This document shows, in pieces, positions 14,301-24,300 of a stretch of DNA of 64,000 nt (positions are counted from its first letter, which is position 1; each line of letters begins with the position of its first letter). The DNA is taken from NCBI RefSeq assembly GCF_041296385.1, contig NC_091033.1, positions 10,992,001-11,056,000 of the forward strand, in the 5' to 3' direction. The stretch is from Aphelocoma coerulescens (lineage: Eukaryota; Chordata; Aves; Passeriformes; Corvidae). Under the pieces are notes generated by a model, which had not been told where the DNA came from, did not search any database, and was given only the letters and a program-made list of their open reading frames with translations. The position numbers and the translations under genes were made by a program.

Positions 14301-14590
14301 TGCTGCCTTTTCCGTCTCAGGAACTGCAGAATGGGAAAGCCTAGCCTGTGTTATCGAGAAGGCGAGATGAAAGTGAGGATCTGCAGAGTGAAGCTTCAGA
14401 AATTTCTCTTGCACTTGGTCAAACTACAAATAATCAGATTAAGCCATAACTGTATAAATGGGGCTTGAGTGTGTTTGCTCTGCTGACTTGGTCATGCATT
14501 CAGGACGTTCAGACTGGTGTAACTACAGCCCAGGAGGTATTAGTCACGCTGGGAGGACTTCAGTGAATATAAGAGGGCTTCATCTGGCCA

Positions 14591-14604
14591 GTTACCAAGG
14601 CAAC
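14591..14604 (+). promoter_or_regulatory. RFX X-box motif
   Basis: The 14-mer GTTACCAAGGCAAC matches the RFX-family X-box (two GTTRCC/GGYAAC half-sites around a 2-bp centre) at every informative half-site position. Only the centre is AA where the consensus has AT. It lies about 6.5 kb upstream of the LAMA5 start codon. RFX factors are known to bind such near-palindromes in ciliary and MHC class II genes. Whether this one acts on LAMA5, on another gene or on nothing is not shown by the sequence. Confidence 0.45.
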
Positions 14605-17600
14605 TCTTGCTAATATTTCATTACAATGCTTTTGCCCTCTGCAAGTCCCACGGATTAGGACTGGGAATCTCAGAAAGAAGAGTTGATTGTCAATATTGTG
14701 CTTGGATTGAATGTATCCCCGAGGAAAAAAAAAAGGTAAAGCATTTCCCATAGGCAGAGCCCACAATGCGCAGCTGGAGCAAAACTCCGTCTGTCATCCA
14801 GCACTGCCTTGTGCCCTGAGGAGTCTTGGGTAGCAACTAATCTCCCTCTTTCCAGCTCTGAAATAAATGGAAAATGCAGGTATGAACTCATCCTCATCCG
14901 TGTTGAGATGCAGAGCAGCAGAGCTGTGCCAGGTTCCATTCAGAGCAGCTGCAGCACAACCTGCACCAGTACAGACTGGTGCCCTCAAACTGGGGGATAG
15001 TGCCAGCCAGAGGGACCACCCTCACCCCTCAGGGCTGTGGCTGTCACTGGTGTGTTTGCTGGCTCTGTGCACCTTCCTCTAACTGTGTTCCTTGTCACTG
15101 ACAAAAGAGCTGGTGCTGATTCCCTTGGGGAGCCACAGTGCGTTGGACTGGGCATCCTCTTCCTCTGGGAAAACACACAAGAAAATAAAAGGGCATCTGC
15201 TGCTGTGGGATACTGCTTGAGATGTTCCTTCCTCTGGGCCAGCTTGGGATTTGTAATGCTGCTGGGGTCTGTTGCTTGTTCCTAATTACACTTTTCATTA
15301 GCTGTGTATTAAGGAAATACACATTATTAAGGAATAATAATTTTAAGGAAACAGGACTTCATAGGAAAATGGCAATACAACTATCCTATATGACAGAGAT
15401 TAGAAGTGCTACTGGGTTTTTATCTGCCACCAATAATTTCCACCTCAGTTTTGAAAAACTGGATATGATGTGATGTAGGTGGAAGCCAGCAAGGGTATGT
15501 CATGACCCCATGCCTGAAGAGTATTTATGAGCACATAGCCACAGGGCACAGAAACAACCCCGGGTGAAGTAATCTGTGGGAGGATGAACTTCCCGGCATT
15601 CAAAGAAGTTACAATGACATAGTAGGAGAAGTCCTATTCTCTGAGTCAGGCTTGAGTCAGTTTCCCATTGGCACTGCTGGATGTGTCCCACCTTTTAGAC
15701 AAGGGGCAAAAGCATGTTCTGTCTGAGCGTCTCCAGTTTGCCCCCACTGCTCTGTCACACTCGAGTGGGTGTGTTAACCCCAACATTGCACTGGTTTTCA
15801 CCCCGAGCACATTCACTCATCCCCTCGCTTCCTCCGTGGATTCAACTTGACACAGCGCTCTTGGTCCTCCTGCAGTGCTAAACAGCTACCAAAGCTCACC
15901 CCAGGAGTAGCTGCACTTTTCTGGTGGGTGAACTGATCTCTGTTGACATGTCAGCTCGTTAAATCTGCAGGGCCTTTCTGGCTGAAGGCAGGGCTGTGTG
16001 GCACATTTAAAGCATGATTTAGTTATTAACGTAAAAGCAGCTGTGTTCCTGTTTGAGCTGTGCAAAGAAAAACACGTAGCTAATGATGACCGAGCCCAAA
16101 GCGTGCCTGGGAGACAGCACTTATGTGTGTTTTCCATGTGCCTCAGAATAATACAGAGTTTAGGCTTTAAAAGAAAGTATTTGGGTCCTTGCCAGGTAGA
16201 CAGACAGTATGAATGAAACACCTGTTCTGGCTTTGGGAGGGTTTTGGAACCATTTGATTACAGGGAAGGTACAGGCTGACCTTAAAGTGAATTGAATTCT
16301 CTGGTGTAGAGTAACATGTCCTGCTACATTATGAATCTTCTTGATCTCTTCGTGAAAATGTCCACAGCAGACAAAACACAGATGTCTGCTCCTTTTGGTT
16401 TTAACTAAAAGGTGCTGCTTGGGCATGGCAAAGTGACCAGCTGTGTCTCAAAACAGTCTTTTTCAATTTTGAATAAATGTTAAAGGAGGAACACTATAAA
16501 GGAAACATAAAACACATGAAAGTAATTCTAGCGAGAGAATTAAAATAACTGTTCATTCCAGATGTGCCCTAATTCAGCTCCTGCTAATGCTCCTTGGCAC
16601 TTGGCAGTTTTAGGGGGTTGCATTTTCACATGGTGTAATTCAATTCCAAAAAAGATATAAAGAATCCTGTCTTTCCTAGACTTGCTTCCTATTGAATCAC
16701 CTTATCAGTCTGGTCTGGTTTGTCCAGTCTTAACTATTTCTGTTGATATGGCAAAACCAGCACCAGGAATTCTTTCATAAAAGCAGATGGCAGCAGATGT
16801 GATGAGTTTGATCATCCCCTCTGGCCTTTGGCTTTATATATTCATAAGAACCAGTCTGAGAAACCAAGGCAGATCCTGGTCAAATTCCTCATGCCTTCAA
16901 CAAAACCCTCCAGTCCCTTCCCACTGTAGATTCAAGCTGTGCCCTAGCTCCCCCGATGCAGAAGGGTTTAAAAAGCTGTAATTGAGCTGTCAGTTTGAAG
17001 AACAAACAGGGGAAATGTACTTTGGGTCTCTGTTTGGGGGCTGTTTGCAGAACTGTCTGTATGTGCATGTGTGGGGGTCTGTGTGAACAGGAGGGCAGCT
17101 CCTTCCTGAGCCTCTGTGAACTCAGCAAACGCAGTGCAAACCTCACATGGAACCTGTTCGTGCCTTTTGTGGGTTTGTTTTACAAACTTCTCAGGTAGAG
17201 CCTGTGGAGACTGTAAAATTATAAAGCTGTAGATGTGCTTGAAGGATATTGATTGCACTTCTGGCTTGTGTTAGTCCAACTCAAGCTCATCTGGAATTAG
17301 TTCTTAGCTCCTGGTAGCTGCTCCTGACACACTTGTGTCAAGACACAACACGCTTATAAATGGTGAGCTTGGCGTGAAGTTCTTGGGTCAGCACAGAGCA
17401 CAGCTCAGGAAACACATTCCTTCACACAGCCTGCAGCAGGGTAGCAGGAAAGTGATTAAATCTTCCCTAAGATAACATGCTCCTGACCCTACACCATACA
17501 GGAGCCATATGCTCACTTATTTCTTTTGGCTCAGGCCCTGCTCCCAGTGACTGCTCTGGCTGTGGTGGTGCCTTGGTAGGAAATACTGTAAGTGAAGGCA

Positions 17601-18955
17601 ATGAGTCTTTCTCCATAGGCCACATGTTGCTTTTCCTGGAGTGAGGAGAAGTTCTTTCATTTCTCTATGCAATAGACAATATAAAACCAGAGAATTTATT
17701 CACAGCAAGCAGAATGTGTCTGTGTCACCACTGATTTACTCAGCAGGCCTCGCTTCTTGGCTGTGGGATGCTTCCCTGTGCTCCTGCTGTAGGTTAAAAG
17801 GGTCTGTGTAGACAGGAAAACTCTCACTTGTAACTCGCAGAATCTTTGTTCAGATTTAAGAACTGCTTTCCCTCATCAAGATAAGTTGTTTGGAGCCCAT
17901 AAACTCAATTTGTTCTCAGACCTCTCTTAAGCTCTTCTGTCACTCTACAGCTTGCTTGAAGAAAGGGCTTGTTGTTTCTGGTGGCAGCTTCTCGCAAGCT
18001 CCTCATGATCCTGCAGTTTTTAGGGAGGCAAAAGTAAAACCATCAGTGGAACTCAGATGTCTTTAGCGGATGCAGATGGGTAACAGCATGGCTGAGGTCG
18101 TGTTACTACATGTAGGCTCAGAGAATATTGGAGTAGGAATGATATGGGCTGGATTTTTTTTTTTTCCCCAGTTTTTTCTGCATTCACTGGTAGTGGATTT
18201 GATTTAAAATGAAAAGTCTCTTCTGCTTCAACACCTCTTATTTGAGAGCATGTCACTGTGACCAGCTTTGTGAAGCCGAGCCAAGAAGCACCATTGCATA
18301 GCTCAAGAAACCAGTAAAATTCAAAGAGGATCAGAGCAGTAAAGGAATGGCAAATGTCCAGGGATGTTGAAATTTATGCTTAGAAAAACCTCTTAAATGG
18401 AAGAAAAGCTTCACTACTCAAGCTAAGTTCTAGCTGTTAAAAATAAATCAGGCAACATCTTTTTTGGGAGCAGAGTATTCGTTGCCCACCCACGGGGGTT
18501 TTCACTGGAAATGTTTGCTGCTGGTGACTCTCAGGTGAGATGTTAGACCAGATGGGACTTGTGTCCAGTCCAAATTAGCAAATATGACTTTTTTCCCTGG
18601 GTGTGGCTGAAAAGAGATGGCATCAGGGAAGGAGTTCAAGTTGTTAACCTCAACTTTTTGATTAACCTCTAAATTGGATGTTTAGCAATGTTAGAAACCC
18701 TCTGTCCTTTTCTCCCTGAGCTGGAAAAAGAGCCTCAGAATGCTCTTTCTTTAAACCATTTCCATTGCTTCGTGGACAGCTTCAGATCCCCTCAGTTACA
18801 GGTGGCCTAAGTATGATTTCAGTCTTCAAACTGTCCTTGAAAGAAGCTCTGCAGTCGACTGGAGGCCAGTTCAGACAGCAGAGGGTCATTTTTTCTGCAT
18901 GGTGCTCCTGAGTCTGTGCCACAAAACCCACGTGCTAACTGTGATTTCACTTTCC

Positions 18956-19018
18956 TTAATTGCATTTTGGAAGGGAGATTAATTATATTACCACTAGAGG
19001 GATTACAGATATTAATTA
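18956..19018. promoter_or_regulatory. Cluster of homeodomain-type sites
   Basis: Within 63 bases there are TTAATTG (18956-18962), two TTAATTA palindromes (18979-18985 and 19012-19018) and a GGATTA Otx/Pitx-type core (19000-19005). The cluster is AT-rich and about 2.1 kb upstream of the LAMA5 start. Such spacing can mark an enhancer, but AT-rich DNA yields these cores by chance, so this is a candidate only. Confidence 0.3.
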
Positions 19019-19379
19019 GACTGGCCCAAGTGTTTTGCCCTGAAACTCTTGTGGGGGTGGGAGAAAGTTATTTCCCTAATCTGTGCCCTGCTCTCCTTGT
19101 TAACTCTTTTTACATATTTACAGGTGCCGTGGGGTGTAAGTAGCTAATTAAATAAGGCATTTGATAAAGTTTAAGGAAGTTTTAATTCCTATCCTGCGGA
19201 GTATTGGTCTTCCGTGCATAAACATGTTAGTTAACCATTACTGCAGAGCACAAGTATTTTCAAAGGTGGCTGTTCCCAGAGGAACCTACCCATTTTCAAG
19301 CACGGTTTAAAGGGCGAAGACTGCCTGTTCTCGTGATAAGAATTTGTTTTTAAAGGTTCTATTTGGCTTTTAAAGGATA

Positions 19380-19800
19380 CATTCGTCCGCGGAGCGATAA
19401 GATCTTGCATGAAGTGGGGAAACCAGGAGAAAGGTCTCCAAAGAGACGGGCGAGCAGGAAGGGGTTAAAAGATGTCTGAAAGCGCTTTAGGAAGTCTTTC
19501 TAACTGAATGGGCTTGGCGGCCGTGCTTCAGTGCTTCCTCACCATGTGGAACCAGGCACCTCTCACCGCCCTGCGTTCACAAGTCCTGATGTCATGATAA
19601 TGTGATCCCCGAGAAACAGCTGGCACTGGGTGGCTCCCCGGCTCCCGATGGCACGAGGGCTCCCGCACTCCTCCACCTCCCGATGCTGGCACCCACCAGC
19701 ATTCCCAAGCGGCACCCGGCCGGGGGGCTCTGACAGTCCCACTGCCTGCAGCGCCCTGTGGAAACGTTACGATAAATCGATAAATACACTTATCTACATT
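19380..19800. promoter_or_regulatory. CpG-enriched upstream block with GATA-type sites
   Basis: CpG dinucleotides are more frequent here than in the preceding 19 kb. GATAAG/GATAAA cores occur near 19396, at 19771-19776 and at 19779-19784, with a reverse-strand core TTATCT at 19790-19795. The block is 1.3-1.7 kb upstream of the LAMA5 start codon and separate from the main CpG island. It may be a proximal enhancer. No coding sequence is evident. Confidence 0.3.
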
Positions 19801-20629
19801 TACAGTGCTCCAGGCACAGTAAGAGGGATCTTTCAAACCCCCCTGTAAGTGCTAAAATCAGGGTAATTGCAGAGCCTGGCTGGTACACGCCATGTGTGGA
19901 TTCAGTTTGTGGAACTACATAGTTGAACCACACGCATCACAATGAGTTTTTGGGTTTGTTGGGGTTTTTTTCTTTAAAGCTTTTCATACTTAATGCAGTA
20001 ACTTTTCCAAGAGGACTGGTACCTCTTAGGATGTCCGCAGAAAAAAGAAACAAAGAGGATGATGCGATGCAAAGAGCAAATGCCCTGCAGCAGCCTGCGA
20101 AGACCTAGACATGCTCAAGAGCTTGTTTTGCTTCCTGTGGGGTTCAAATACCGCAACAAGCCAACTCTTTGGAGTCTAGACCTGGTCTCTTGGTATGTCC
20201 TAGTTTAAAGAAAGTCTTGTCCAGTTCAGGCACAACGTTTTTTGTGTGTATCATTTAATTCTTGGATTGAAAAATAGTCCGTGCTTGCCGGAAAATCGAA
20301 GCAGTGGTTTGATGAGTTAATTTATGTGTTGCTCTTTATTTATTGTTCAGGATTTTATCTGTAAAATGTCTTCCCCCCAGCAGCATGTACACACCTGGCA
20401 GTGTGTGTGTGTCCCTGCAAGTCACACCACGGAGGGATTATCCATGGGCAGCGGAGGGATGGGAGAGCTGGGTTATCGCTGAGCTGCTTCCTTCCCCCTT
20501 AGGTGAGAAGGTAAAGTCATTTCCCCAAAGCCATCCTTTCCGGGGAAAGTGGAAGTAAAATTTTCACTGCCCAAATTAATTGCGAACCCACAGCATACCT
20601 CGAGGAGAGTGAACTGGGTTTGGTTAAGC

Positions 20630-21075
20630 CTTCCCGCTTTGTTAATTAGTAATAGAGTTTTTCCTGTAGATAACCCGATCTATTGGTTAATGGAGTTTAA
20701 CGTACTAAAACACCAGCGAGCCGCCGCGGGCAGCGCAGCCCCGCAGATACAATGGGCACATTGTTCCCGGGGGATCCCGTCCCCGTTTATTTGGGAAGGG
20801 GGGCATCACTTCACCCCACTCGGCCTCCCCTCGCTCTGGCGGGGCCGGGGGGGTGCCGGGCCGAGGCCGGCTGGGCAGAGGGGGGCTCCCGGGGCGGCAA
20901 AGGGTTAATCGGGGCGGCGGGGCTGCCGCGGCCCCTCCCCGCTGCCGGGGCTGAAGTAGCGCGGCGGCGGCGGCGGCGCGGGGCAGAGCCGAGCGGGGCG
21001 GCGGCAGCGGAGCCGGGGGAACGGAGCCGGTACCGGTGTCGGTGCCGCAGCGCTGCCCGGCCCCGCCGAGCGAAG
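20630..21075 (+). promoter_or_regulatory. LAMA5: LAMA5 promoter and 5' UTR
   Basis: This is the stretch just upstream of the start codon. It has no convincing TATA box. It carries GC boxes of the Sp1/KLF type (GGGGCGG at 20891 and 20911), a CT-rich run near 20932-20940 and a (CGG)5 run at 20962-20978, as expected of a CpG-island promoter. An HNF1-like site lies at 20641-20653 (11 of 13 positions match the palindromic consensus), with further GTTAAT half-sites at 20686-20691 and 20904-20909. The transcription start cannot be read from sequence and is probably within about 20,850-21,000. The frame of exon 1 stays open upstream to an ATG at 20752, which may matter if transcription begins that far up. 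Confidence 0.6.
20962..20978 (+). repeat. (CGG)5 triplet run in the 5' UTR
   Basis: Five perfect CGG triplets begin at 20962 and are followed by CGCGGGG. In the open upstream frame they encode consecutive arginines. The run is short, but CGG tracts in 5' UTRs can vary in length and stall scanning or replication. Confidence 0.7.
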
Positions 21076-21357
21076 ATGGCGAGGGCGGCGGAGCGGGGCG
21101 GTGCGCGGCTCCTGCTGCTGCCGCTGCTGCTGGCGCTGCCCGCCGCCGCCCGGCCGCCCGCCTCCTTCCCCAGCGATGTGAACGGGCACAGCCTCCACCC
21201 GCCCTACTTCAACCTGGCCGAGGGCACCCGCATCTCCGCCACCGCCACCTGCGGCGAGGAGGCGACGGGCGCCGGCGGCCGCCGCGCCGTGGAGGATCTG
21301 TACTGCAAGCTGGTGGGGGGCCCGGTGGCCGGAGGGGACCCCAACCAGACTATCCAG
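21076..21357 (+). CDS. LAMA5: LAMA5 coding exon 1: signal peptide and start of LN domain
   Basis: This exon encodes residues 1-94 of laminin alpha-5, a secreted basement-membrane subunit that assembles with beta and gamma chains (laminin-511 and -521). Residues 1-25 form a signal peptide: a short arginine-containing N-terminus, a leucine-rich core (12-21) and an AAA end before Arg26. The LN domain begins with the family hallmark [11 protein letters not shown] at 40-50, followed by Cys59 and Cys77, the segment [11 protein letters not shown] and a potential N-glycosylation site at Asn90. I chose the ATG at 21076 because it directly precedes the signal peptide and has A at -3 and G at +4. An in-frame ATG 108 codons upstream would bury the signal. 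The exon ends in phase 0 at a GTACGG donor. Identity rests on near-exact agreement with vertebrate alpha-5 rather than other alpha chains. Confidence 0.95.
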
Positions 21358-24300
21358 GTACGGCCGGGGCGAGGGAGGAGGGGACGGAGCCCGCGCACGC
21401 ACGGGCGGCTGGCGGAGCCTCGCCGGGGCGGCGCGGCCGGGGGTGCGCTCGGGTCCGAGCCCCCTTTGTGCGCCCCCGGTTCTCGGTGTCGCCGCGGAGC
21501 GCAGAGGCTGCGGCGGGGGCGGCCCGGGGCTGCGCGGGCAGGGCCCCGCTCCGCGCGTTTTCCCACGCATCGCCGGCTGCCTCGGGCAGAGCTGGTCCAG
21601 CAGCCGCGGGTGGGTCAGTGCTGGGGGCTCAGGGAGGGGTGGTCCCTGGGCATCCCCCTGCCCAGGTCCGCCCCGGAGCAGCGGGGCCGTGGGACGCACG
21701 TGCTCGGTCTCTCTCCCCCAGCCTTGCCAGGAGTTGCTCGCATGAAAGGCGGCTTGCTGAGTTCCCGGGGCATTATTTTTAAAGTTTTGGGATCTTTATG
21801 TTTTTAAACTCCCGGGAAAACCAGCAGCCAAACTCCCTTTGCTACTCAGGGAATAATGTTTAATGTTTACTTTGATGTGTCTTGAACGTGATAATATTTA
21901 CCTTGATGTGCTTTAACTCCACCGTTCCCCGTGTTTTCGGTGGGGCATTGGGATGAGCAGAGGGGAAAGTTAGGAGGGTGGATTTTACAAGCGAATGTCA
22001 GGTGACTTATCTCAGGGTCCCATTTTAAGCTGCCCAGAGGGAGCTTGCAGCCAGGAATGTAGACGGTGAAAGCTGCAGTGCAGTGTAACAGCTATGGCTC
22101 CCTTGAAGGGAGGAAAGAACAGTTGTACACGGGCTTGTAAAACACCAGGTTTAGTTGCAGTGTCCCCCCTGAAGGCAGCCAGCCACAGATTCACCAGCTG
22201 CTGCTCCGTGTTTTCTGCGTGCTGCTTGTGAGGGTCGTGGTGCCAGTCACCTGTTGCAGTGGAGCAATGGGGCTGTCCCTGTTGTGTGTAACAACATGGA
22301 TGAGCAAAGGAAATCTGTCACTTTCTCAGACCGAGCCTTTCTCGGCCTTTTGGTGGGGGTGGCTTTGTTACAAGATCGTCTCCGAAGCGTTTTTCTCATT
22401 CTGGCCGCATTCTCCTGAGTTATTGCTGCACTCGGAATTTTCCGGCTATTGTGCGGTTATGACATGGAATTTTGCTGTCTGTGTATTATAAATGGTTGAA
22501 GATGTCACTGGATGGCAAAAACCTGACGTATCCTCCTCCGAGTTTTGCCACCTTTTAAAGCGATGTTTCACTTCACTGCACTGTAAAATAGTGTAACTCG
22601 AGGCAGCTTTAAGTCCCAGTAGCAGGAGGCTTAGAGGGAGTTCCATGTAGAAATTGTGCCTCCAGTGAGGCAAAGCAGTAAGGAAAGGTGAAGAAGTAAC
22701 TGCTACTCGGTGCACTTGCAAACAAATAGGTGAATAATGTGCCAAGCAAAACTGGGAGGATAAGGCTGCTTGGAAAAGCTGGCAAATGTGGGTATGCATT
22801 TATCACTCCACATGTGTCCATCTGTGCTCTGGCCACCCTGCTAGCTCAGCATGACATGCAGCACTAAGGATGCTGGTGACTGAAGGAAACCCTTCAGGCT
22901 GTACCAGCTGTGGGGGCAGCCCCAGCATGCCCCCACTGCCAAACACAGCTCCTGAGCTGTGGAATTCTGTGGTGACCCCCTCCTGTCCCCTGTGCAGCTC
23001 TGGCACAGGGGGGCTTTGATCTGAGCACCACTTCCCAGGCCAGCGGGCTTCACTCAGTTTGAAAGCTTTAGAAAAGTCCTTTTGTAGTGGCTCCTTTCCA
23101 TGACCACAGGCAGCACCTAAAAGGGAGCGGAGGAAAAAGGAGGCATCAGGGCAGAGGTCAGAGTTCCCAATTCATCCCCTTTAGGGGTCTTGGCACCACC
23201 CAGTGACTAAAGCAAGGAGGGAGGTGGGAGGGAAGTGTTCAATTTGAGAGGACTGAAACAGCAATAATGAACTCCACATGCATGTCCTTGCTGCCTGCGT
23301 GTCCCACCAGCCCAGAGTCCCTTCCGTTCTCCATTCACCTGCTCCATGCTGCTCATGCGTGATGTGGCTGTGGCGTAAGGAGTTCTCATCAGGAATACTG
23401 GAACAGTGCTGCTTGGGACCCTCCAAGAGACATCCGCATGCTCTGTTGGTAAAGGGACATTTGCTTGATTAAAGATCCAGGATAAACATTATTACAATCA
23501 TCTAATAAATTAGTTTAATCAGTTCTCTGTTTTCTGCTGGTTTAATTTGACATTGTAGAAGATTTCAGAAAAGAGAGTTCACTAACTTTTAAACATGATG
23601 GTCTTAAAGTGCCAATAATCATTAAGTTTTCTGAAGTAATGCTGCCCTAAAGAAGCTTGAAGTGGTTTTGGCACAGCTTCTGGGAAGGCTGTAAACCTTT
23701 TCAAGGAGTTTCCTTTGCTTTATTCAGGGCTTTTTGGCAGAAGACTGCATTTCCAACTGTGGGGGGCTTTTCAGTCTGGAAGGATGTGAGGCACAGCAAT
23801 GCTGAGGTGTGCTGAAAGGAACTTGCCATGGAGGTTTGCTTCCCTTGTCAAACTCACTCCTCAGCGTGGGCAGACCTGCTTTAATGATAATGGCTTGAGG
23901 ATGAGGCAAAAGAGAGATCACAGGCTTCTTTTTTTGATTAAGCTTTACTGGAGATGCTTGTAACTATCTGTCTTCCAAAACAGGCAACTCTGCAAAGGCA
24001 CAGCCATGTGCTCATGTTCCCCATCCCACCCCTGTGCCTGGGGGCTATTCCAAAACCAGCAGGGATCATGCACTGCTCCTGGGGTGGGGCAGGGTTGTAG
24101 ATGATTATTTCAGATTAGGAGTGTAACAGTGAGGCAGGTTACTGGCATTAACTGAAGCAATTATAGACCTCAGAATTTCAGAACATACAACAAATTTGAC
24201 TGATTTCAAGTCAGTGCTGCTTGTGCCTTTCTCTGAAGCCTGTCTTCACCCCAGCCCTGTGTTCAGAGCACTGCTTTGCACGCTGAACTGCAGCCCTGAG

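Larger units (their letters stand above)
1..20600. other. Intergenic region upstream of LAMA5
   Basis: No coding exon is recognisable on either strand in this stretch. The open frames are short, overlap on both strands, lack conserved protein motifs and look like chance frames in moderately GC-rich DNA. I see no tRNA or rRNA gene and no clear CR1 or LTR element. It holds homopolymer and T-rich tracts, a G-quadruplex motif (7183-7206), a degenerate 11-bp repeat (5841-5883), an RFX X-box (14591-14604), a POU octamer (11609-11616), a homeodomain-site cluster (18956-19018) and a CpG-enriched GATA-site stretch (about 19380-19800). In human the next gene on the 5' side of LAMA5 is RPS21. I could not find an RPS21 exon here, although short exons could be missed by eye. 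Confidence 0.7.
20820..21720. other. LAMA5: CpG island over the LAMA5 promoter and exon 1
   Basis: Sequence composition changes abruptly near 20,820 to very GC-rich, CpG-dense DNA that runs through the 5' UTR, exon 1 and the first 350 bases of intron 1, then fades by about 21,720. Boundaries are by eye. CpG islands of this kind mark promoters of widely expressed vertebrate genes, which fits laminin alpha-5. Confidence 0.85.

Noticed and set aside
18990..19003. CTCF-like motif CCACTAGAGGG
   Set aside because: It matches the first eleven core positions but fails at the conserved C that follows, so it is too weak to call an insulator.
20905..21699. 264-codon open frame on the minus strand opposite LAMA5 exon 1
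   Set aside because: It is a GC-rich shadow of the CpG island, full of Pro, Arg and Gly with no domain. It overlaps the real exon and has no conserved motif.
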